Position numbers and translations under genes: made by a program. From Dromaius novaehollandiae (lineage: Eukaryota > Chordata > Aves > Casuariiformes > Dromaiidae), in NCBI RefSeq assembly GCF_036370855.1, contig NC_088110.1, positions 23,865,501 through 23,929,500 of the forward strand: a stretch of DNA of 64,000 nucleotides, written 5' to 3'. Under the pieces are notes generated by a model. That model saw nothing but the letters and a program-made list of their open reading frames with translations. It was not told where the DNA came from and made no database searches. Of the stretch, positions 26,501-64,000 are shown piece after piece. Position 1 is the first letter of the stretch. The number at the start of each line of letters is the position of its first letter.

Positions 26501-28740
26501 TGGCTCTCTGTCAAATCAGCCTGACTGAAGTCACTAAAGTCCTGTCTAAGCAAACTGCACTGCTTCACTTCTAATCGGGCTGTAATTCTATTTAAATGAT
26601 GCAACTCTTTAAAAATAGATCAGGCCTAATTAGCAACAGGCCTAATCACAAAATCAATGCAAGCCAGGTGTGATATGCTTGGAGTGAAGCTCAGGCAGAG
26701 ATGTGCACAGTGCTGGTACCCCACATCAGCTCCTGGCACTCCTTGCCACGGTTGCCACATCCCGTGTTTCCACCCTGGAAACCCAGCACCTCTGTCCTCT
26801 GCAGCATGGCCTATCCTAGAGGGAGTCAGCATTTCCAAAGAAGCTATTTCCTGCTCCAGAGTGTAAGTAACCTCCCGCCAGGGATCCCTCCACGAGGCAG
26901 GGGAAGATGTGTCGCTCGTCTCTGTGGCAGCCACCCAGCGAAGGGTGGTGGCACAGGCCGGCGCGGAGCAGAGGCAGACAGCAGCACGGGCGGTGCAGCG
27001 TCTCCCCAGGGCAGTGCGACCCGGCCGGCCCTGCCAGGTGGGTTCTGCAGCGGTTCAGCGGCAGAGGGGCTGCTGGTTGCTCAGCAGTCGGCTGTCACAT
27101 CCCCACTGCGACACTGCAAGCTTTGGCCAGCCAATACGGATTAATTGCAACCAGTTTAATTTTGTGTCTGTAAATTAAGCTGTTTGACGATTAAGCCAGT
27201 GATACAAAAAGAATTCCAGGAGTGAGGAAGACATTAACATGCTAATAGACCTTGCTGGTAGAAGGTTTACTCAGACACATCCCAGGGGGCAGATGACAAT
27301 TAACATCCTAAGAGACTCTTCTAGAAAGAGGATGCTAATTCAGACCTGCTGAGGAGAAGGGAGATCCTTCATACAGATAATTAATTATTATTTTATGTAG
27401 CCCCACAACCTCCCATTCAACAACACCTGAGCTGCACTAGGACTGGCGAGCTGCAGGAGGTGAAGCGACAACAGGGACAACACCTAAAGCCACCCATAGA
27501 TTCGGCTTGGCCTGGTGAGACCCATGGTCAGAGGGAAGCTGGTAAATGCCTCAGCAGGGCCTATCCTCCAGCACGCCAGTTCCCAAAGGACCCGTGGTGA
27601 CCTCCTGACAAAACCAGCCGTCCCCAGCCTGCAGCCTGGGACCTCTGTGGGCCTGGGCCAGCCTTAGCCCAGTCGCCTGGGAAACACACGGGCTCTCCAC
27701 GTCCGCATGTGCTGACAGCACTGGGTGGGCACAGGTGAAGTCCAACGGGGGCCAAGGGTCCAGAAAGTCTGGGGGTGGTGCACCTGAGCTTGCTTCCCCA
27801 AAGGAGAAGGTGGCTGTCGCCCCTAAGATCTTCCACCTTACAGCTTCTCCTGGGCCCTCCGGCTGCATCACTGGGGGTGGAGTGGGCTTCCCAAGGCCTT
27901 AACTGGCACAGCAATGTTTCCAAACCTTATATTGCTGACCGACTTTTAGACCCTGAACTGGAAAGATGATGAAGTCAGAGGAAATGTGAAGATCCATTAT
28001 CATTCAGGTTATGTTCCAAAATGCCTTCCTGCCCCACATAAATACTTGGAAGAGGATGCTGAGCCCACCCACTCTGCTGTGTACAGCCAGTGCAAAATAG
28101 GAAGAGATTACACAAGATTTGGGATCAGGGACTTAAAATACAATGACCTTTGTGATATCCGTACACAGGGAACTTAACACTGCTCATAACCTTGGCACTC
28201 TCTGGTATAATGCTTGAAGGGATTTTTCCATCACTGTTAGAACTGCACACATGCACTAACAGAACTACTTTTAAATGCAAACTCTATCAGTAGCATTGCA
28301 GCTTGGCTACTGTGACTTGTCCAACACACTGTAATGGCTTTTCCACAGAAGACAGGAGATCACAGGGGCCAGCTAATCTGCCTGACAAAGTGCAAATATA
28401 TAAACATACATATACGTGTGCACTCACTCCATTTACTTCTGAGGGTTCTTGTTAATCCACCACGCTCAGCTGCAGATACTAAACACTGTTTACCATCCGT
28501 GTTTGGAGCTAACTCATACCTAAGTCTGAGCTGTCGGAGGGGGAGTTTTCCCCAGTATCGGCTGCAAAGGGAGGGAGCTGGCCTCTCTCCTCTGTGTTAC
28601 GGCATCTAACCTCCCAGGGGTTGTCTCTCTCTCTTTTCCTGGCTGCTACAGCTACGTGGAACATGATGTAAAGAGTGAAAAAATCCCAGAGTGGGGCTCG
28701 TTGTGTACTCACGCTTGCACCACCGGACTCAGCACCGCCT
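20600..28740. other. ANKRD11-SPG7 intergenic spacer
   Basis: About 8.1 kb separate the two divergent promoters. I find no exon with a convincing protein match, no RNA gene and no intact transposon. A G12 run lies at 20,835. A diverged tandem repeat with TAAT cores lies at 27,230-27,365. Open frames of 80-150 codons at 21.1-22.2, 25.5-26.3, 26.6-27.2 and 27.5-27.9 kb overlap on both strands, lack recognisable domains and look like chance. Confidence 0.6.
27230..27365 (+). repeat. Diverged tandem duplication, 65 bp + 71 bp, TAAT-rich
   Basis: Unit 1 (27,230-27,294) starts GACATTAACATGCTAATAGA and unit 2 (27,295-27,365) starts GACAATTAACATCCTAAGAG. Both continue with a TTCTAGAA/GGTAGAA-like segment, a TCAGAC core and a purine-rich end finishing in AGAT. 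By eye about 70% of bases align with small gaps. ATTAA, GCTAAT and TTAATTA cores in and just around the repeat resemble homeodomain sites. Whether it is an enhancer or a repeat remnant is unknown. Confidence 0.5.
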
Positions 28741-28900
28741 GCTCCCTCAGCGCCAGCTGTCCCTGCTGGCGAGGCCGTGCTCCCAGCGTGGTGGCAGGCG
28801 GCCCAGCCACAGCCGCTCCCCGGGCCTGCAGGCATCTTCGTGCTCCTCCCAGGTGCTTGTTCCCCTCCCGCCTAAATCTATGCTGGGGGCTTGGCTAAGG

Positions 28901-29010
28901 CTGGGCGTGGGACCTGCCGGCTCCAGGGAGGTTGGCTGGGCCGGCGGACCTGCCGGTGCCGGGGGGCCTGACTGGGCCGTGGGACCCGCCGGCCCTGGGG
29001 GCCTCGGGCA
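28901..29010 (+). repeat. Three-unit ~35-bp GC-rich minisatellite
   Basis: Three imperfect copies start at 28,901 (CTGGGCGTGGGACCTGCCGG), 28,936 (CTGGGCCGGCGGACCTGCCG) and 28,972 (CTGGGCCGTGGGACCCGCCG). Each is followed by a G-rich spacer. It lies about 400 bp upstream of the probable SPG7 start site. Confidence 0.65.
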
Positions 29011-29023
29011 GGCAGGGCCTGGC

Positions 29024-29065
29024 CTGGGGCTGGGGCTGAGGCTGAGGCTGGGGCTGGGGCTGGGC
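29024..29065 (+). repeat. Hexamer repeat (CTGGGG/CTGAGG)7
   Basis: Seven consecutive hexamers read CTGGGG or CTGAGG, the last one ending GGGC. Runs of four G separated by two bases make a G-quadruplex possible on the plus strand, about 350 bp upstream of the YY1/ETS motif cluster. Confidence 0.8.
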
Positions 29066-29275
29066 CGCAGAGGCCTGCCCGCCCGCCCGGGGGGCCTGGC
29101 CGCGGGGGGCCGGGCCAAGGCGAGGCGCTGGAAACCCTGCCAGGTTCCCGGGCCAGGGCCCGGCCGAGGCGGGGCCTTGGGGCCCGGCCGGGCCGCGGGA
29201 GCCTCCTGCCCCGGCGGGCCTGGCCCAGGCCGAGGGTCTAGACGGCGCCTGCGTCCCGCCGCCGGGCGGGGCTCC

Positions 29276-29293
29276 CCGTTGCCGCGGCAACGG
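29276..29293. promoter_or_regulatory. SPG7: Perfect 18-bp palindrome, RFX X-box type
   Basis: CCGTTGCCGCGGCAACGG equals its own reverse complement. It contains GTTGCC and GGCAAC half-sites separated by two bases, matching the X-box consensus bound by RFX factors. It sits about 90 bp upstream of the first YY1-type motif. Factor binding is inferred from the motif. Confidence 0.65.
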
Positions 29294-29365
29294 CGCGGGC
29301 CGGGCCCGGCAGGGGGCGGGGCCTCGGGGCGCCCTCGGCCCCTCCCGGCCGTTATCCGCGGCGCC

Positions 29366-29444
29366 CGCCATCTTGAGCCATGGCAGCTCCGCCGGCGCCC
29401 GCCCGCTCCCAAGATGGCCGCTCGCCCTTCACCGAGCACTTCCG
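29366..29444. promoter_or_regulatory. SPG7: Two opposed YY1-type motifs and an ETS/GABP site
   Basis: CGCCATCTTG at 29,366-29,375 and CAAGATGGCCGC at 29,410-29,421 are YY1-type motifs in opposite orientation. ACTTCCG at 29,438-29,444 is an ETS core, here the complement of CGGAAGT. YY1 and GABP (NRF-2) sites near the start are common in nuclear genes for mitochondrial proteins, which fits paraplegin. The transcription start is probably within or just right of this cluster. Confidence 0.6.
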
Positions 29445-29454
29445 CCCCCGTTGA
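29380..29454 (+). other. SPG7: Upstream ORF 1, 24 codons
   Basis: ATG at 29,380 in a GAGCCATGG context opens MAAPPAPARSQDG... and stops at TGA 29,452-29,454. It is in the same frame as the paraplegin start, so its stop rules out an N-terminal extension from further upstream and supports 29,587 as the start. Whether it is in the mRNA depends on the unmapped transcription start. Confidence 0.4.
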
Positions 29455-29586
29455 GGCCCCGGCGCGGCGGCGGCGAGCGCGGAGGCCTCCGGCGCGGCCC
29501 TGCCCTGCGCTCCGCGGCGCGGCCGGCGCCGCCGCTCCCCTTCCCCCCGCTCAGGAGGCCTCGCGGCGCGGGGCGGCCGGCGCATC

Positions 29587-60831
<31,245 letters not shown>

Positions 60832-61375
60832 AGCCCACCCCTGATGTGGAATGGGAGGACTCTAAGGGCTTCTTCCAAACACAGACCCTTTCCCTTCTCA
60901 GCTTCGTAATCAAAGATACTGAGCAGGGAATATCTGTGCTGCTGTTACCCCAAAATTAAGGGATGGTGATGTCAGCTCCTGTAACGAGCTGTTCCATGTG
61001 GGAAGGAGAACTTAGGATTTTGAAACTGATTCTCTACAGGATAGTGGTGATTAGGAGCTGGGTAAGTCTAATCTGCTGGAAAGACTTCTTGTGCAGAAGA
61101 GCAGCGTAGATGTTCTTAGGCTGAAAGATCCTGTGGAGTCCTCGTAAGCCACCTCTAGCTGTGCCCATGTTGTGTAGCAGGAGCGCACTGCCGTTCCCTT
61201 CAGTGCCAGAATGGTCAGTGTAGCGAAGTCCCTTTGTGAGACTTGGAGCCAGCTGAGGTGCTGTAGTTATGTGACTCCACTGTAACCTTTGATCTTCTCT
61301 GCTGCTGAACATAAAATATAAACTGAAAAAAAAGAGACTTCACTAGAATAAATTGTCCCTACTGTGCTGCTGTGT
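60832..61375 (+). other. SPG7: SPG7 3' UTR
   Basis: It runs from after the stop codon to the expected cleavage zone downstream of AATAAA at 61,347, about 540 nt. A T/G-rich element (about 61,360-61,380) follows the signal, as expected of a cleavage site. The exact cleavage base is inferred. Confidence 0.65.
61347..61352 (+). terminator. SPG7: SPG7 polyadenylation signal AATAAA
   Basis: A canonical hexamer lies 516 nt after the stop codon, followed by a TG-rich stretch. A second AATAAA at 62,232-62,237 could serve a longer 3' UTR but lies right at the RPL13 promoter. Confidence 0.7.
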
Positions 61376-62340
61376 TTGTAGAATATGTCAAGATGTGGTT
61401 ATGTGTTTTGGCACATACGAAGCTGCTTGGCACGTATGAAGCTATGGAGTTGCATAGGACATAGGCTCTTTTTCTCCTGGCCAACACTTTGTACTCAGTT
61501 TTTATAGCAAGTGTTTCACAAGCAAAGATTGGGAAACCCCACGTCCAGAACCCAGCATGACCCAGCAGCATGGTGTTAGAAACTAGCGTAGTAGAGAATA
61601 GGTCTGAGTTACGTGGTGTTGGACCACAGAACCAGCCCTGGTGCCCGGAGCGGTGGTGTCAGTTAACAGGAACAAAAGCAGGCGTGTTCAGCGGGGGCCT
61701 CTGTGAAAAGCTGACAGTTGCTCTGTCTCCGGCCCCATGGTTCTTGCAAAAGAAGCTGTGATGAAATGGTTGACAGCCATTCCACAAGGACGGTGTTAAA
61801 ATGCTGGTGCCTGCTGTGCTCTGGCTGGATAAGGCTCCTTTAGGAGGGATTATTGGCTTGGATTATTCCATAAGGATTTGCTGCAAGCTGAAAGACCCCG
61901 GCCTAAACCCAGGCCCTGGCAGTTTTCGGCTCCCAGCCCTCAGGACTCAATCGTAGTTACAAGCTGCCTGTTCAGCTGAGAGCTGCTGTTTCCCTCGTGA
62001 TGTCCTGGAAGGCGTCAGCTTTTCCACACTGGGGGTGCTTTCCCTCGTTTTTAGGGACAGGCATGGTTTCTTCTAAGTGGGGTGGTACTTTGCTCTTCCT
62101 TCCACCCTGCTTGCTTTCCTCACAGGGCGTTCAGTTGTTGAATTTTTTTTTTGGCAGCAGAGGAAATTTGGAGTGTTCCGTGATCTTATTTAAAGAAAAA
62201 AAACCCAACTCCTGGCTGTGTCCTGGCTCTGAATAAACCCTGGGGCTGGAGGCTGCGGTGGCTGTTGGAGCGCGGCTGTGCTGGGGGGCTCCGGGGCCCG
62301 GTGGCGGGGTGGCCGTGCCCCTAGCGGCCGGGCCGGGACG
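61376..62340. other. SPG7-RPL13 intergenic spacer
   Basis: The spacer is about 1 kb. It contains a 19-bp imperfect tandem repeat (GGCACATACGAAGCTGCTT at 61,410 and GGCACGTATGAAGCTATGG at 61,429) and a second AATAAA at 62,232, then turns CpG-rich from about 62,250. No gene is seen. Confidence 0.7.
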
Positions 62341-62710
62341 GCGGCGGGGCCCGGGCGCGCTCTGCCGCTCTCCCTCGTCGCAAGCGGGGAAAGCAGCGCG
62401 GCGGCGCGGGCCCTTTAAGCGGCGCCATGTCTGCTACGGGCGCGGTGAAGCCGTCTGCCAGGCCCTGCGGAGCCTTCGTCCTCATTGGCCGCCGCTCCTG
62501 CTATCCCAGCGTGCTCGGCGCCGCCGCGGCGGGGCCCGGGCGCGCTCTGCCGCTCTCCCTCGTCGCAAGCGGGGAAAGCAGCGCGGCGGCGCGGGCCCTT
62601 TAAGCGGCGCCATGTCTGCTACGGGCGCGGTGAAGCCGTCTGCCCGGCCCTCCGGAGCCTTCGTCCTCATTGGCCGCCGCTCCTGCTATCCCAGCGTCCT
62701 CGGCGCCCCC
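62341..62710 (+). repeat. RPL13: 185-bp tandem duplication in the RPL13 promoter
   Basis: Copy 1 (62,341-62,525) and copy 2 (62,526-62,710) align without gaps over about 180 bp, with only four differences that I can count. The differences are at the AGGCCCTGC/CGGCCCTCC segment and near the GCGTGCTC/GCGTCCTC end. Each copy has GGGCCCTTTAAGCGGCGCCA, an ATTGG (inverted CCAAT) box at 62,484 and 62,669, and matching GC boxes. Copy 2 ends two bases before the pyrimidine-rich start site. Copy 1 lacks that initiator. Confidence 0.93.
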
Positions 62711-62711
62711 G

Positions 62712-62747
62712 CTTCCTTTTCCGGTCGGCCATTTTCGGTGGCGGGAG
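62712..62747 (+). other. RPL13: RPL13 non-coding exon 1 with 5' TOP
   Basis: The pyrimidine tract CTTCCTTTTCC (62,712-62,722) is a typical terminal oligopyrimidine start of ribosomal protein mRNAs, which places them under mTOR/LARP1 control. GCCATTTT follows at 62,728-62,735, a YY1-like motif just downstream of the start. The exon ends GCGGGAG with donor GTGAGT. The start base may be C62712 or C62716. Confidence 0.8.
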
Positions 62748-63028
62748 GTGAGTCGGGGCGCCGCCGCGGCCGGGGGGGGCTCTATCCGCCGCCATCCGCC
62801 GCCCGGGAGCCGCGTCCCGGGCCGGGCTGTGCCCGAGGCCCTGCGCGGAGCCTGGGGCTGCGCGGCGGGCCGGAGCCGGGCCCGGACGGGGGGCCTCGGG
62901 GGCCCTGATGGGGCTGGGGCTGCACTGGGCCGGGGGTGGCGGGGGCCGCGGGACGGGCCCGGGCCTGGCGAAGGGCCCGGACTGGCCCCGCGGCCGCCCT
63001 CACGGCGCGCCCGTGTCCGCAGGCCTGA

Positions 63029-63749
<721 letters not shown>

Positions 63750-64000
63750 GTAAGTACGGAGGATTGATCCTGAAGTCAGCGCGTGCGTCTGGCTGGTGTG
63801 TTCTGATGCCTTGAAGCTGGTTTGTTTACACAGTTGTAAACAGAAGTTGTGACTTGGTGGTTCAGTTCTGCTTTCCTCAGGGAGCAGAGCTGGAGCTCAC
63901 TTGTCCTGTCTTGTTCTGTGTGTGCATAATGTGTAAGTAGCTGTGACTTGCTGAAGTGTCAGGATCTACTCAGGCTGGCTGAGACTGCGTTTAGCTAGGG
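63750..64000 (+). other. RPL13: RPL13 intron 3 (partial)
   Basis: The last 251 bp of the window are intronic. No further C/D snoRNA with paired ends is visible in this part. Confidence 0.8.

Noticed and set aside
20600-28740. Open frames of 80-150 codons in the spacer as a possible extra gene
   Set aside because: Frames overlap on both strands, do not join through plausible splice sites into a recognisable protein, and human has no protein-coding gene here that I recall.
62258-62908. 216-codon open frame with an internal protein repeat upstream of RPL13
   Set aside because: The protein repeat is only the translation of the 185-bp DNA duplication in a stop-poor CpG island, and the frame runs across the RPL13 start site and its first splice donor.

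Overview
This is vertebrate nuclear DNA, most likely from a bird. It has long introns, CpG-island promoters, a compact intergenic layout and little visible repeat sequence. It carries a conserved block in the order ANKRD11 (leftward), SPG7 (rightward), RPL13 (rightward), the same order as human 16q24.3. The species cannot be fixed from the sequence. The one repeat I can loosely name is a CR1-like LINE tail, which fits a sauropsid.

Layout. Positions 1 to about 19,680 hold no protein-coding exon that I can support and are best read as the first intron of ANKRD11 on the minus strand. A CpG island at about 18.94-20.6 kb holds the ANKRD11 promoter and its non-coding first exon, whose donor reads leftward at 19,681/19,680. 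Four CCAAT boxes, an E-box and a near-CRE lie upstream of it. From 20.6 to 28.7 kb is an intergenic spacer without recognisable genes but with an old tandem duplication rich in TAAT cores. A second CpG island at about 28.74-29.93 kb is the SPG7 promoter, with a perfect RFX-type palindrome, two opposed YY1-type motifs, an ETS-type site and two upstream reading frames. SPG7 then runs from 29,587 to 60,831 in 17 coding exons, all of which I could place to the base. They give a 784-residue paraplegin, with the reading phase kept at every junction. A polyadenylation signal follows at 61,347. A third CpG island starts at 62.25 kb and drives RPL13. Its non-coding TOP exon and first two coding exons lie in the window, and the rest of the gene is beyond the end. 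RPL13 intron 2 carries a box C/D snoRNA that matches SNORD68.

How the genes relate. ANKRD11 encodes a nuclear chromatin co-regulator. SPG7 encodes the ATP-driven metalloprotease subunit paraplegin of the mitochondrial inner membrane m-AAA protease. RPL13 encodes ribosomal protein eL13, and its intronic snoRNA carries a guide for 18S rRNA methylation. They are neighbours by conserved synteny and do not form one pathway. RPL13 and its snoRNA do share a transcript and a ribosome role.

The most notable oddities are a 185-bp, about 98% identical tandem duplication of the RPL13 proximal promoter, the dense symmetric regulatory motifs and overlapping upstream reading frame at SPG7, and a strong CTCF-like motif in SPG7 intron 10. 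I saw no CRISPR array, tRNA, rRNA, intact transposon or bacterial-type system.
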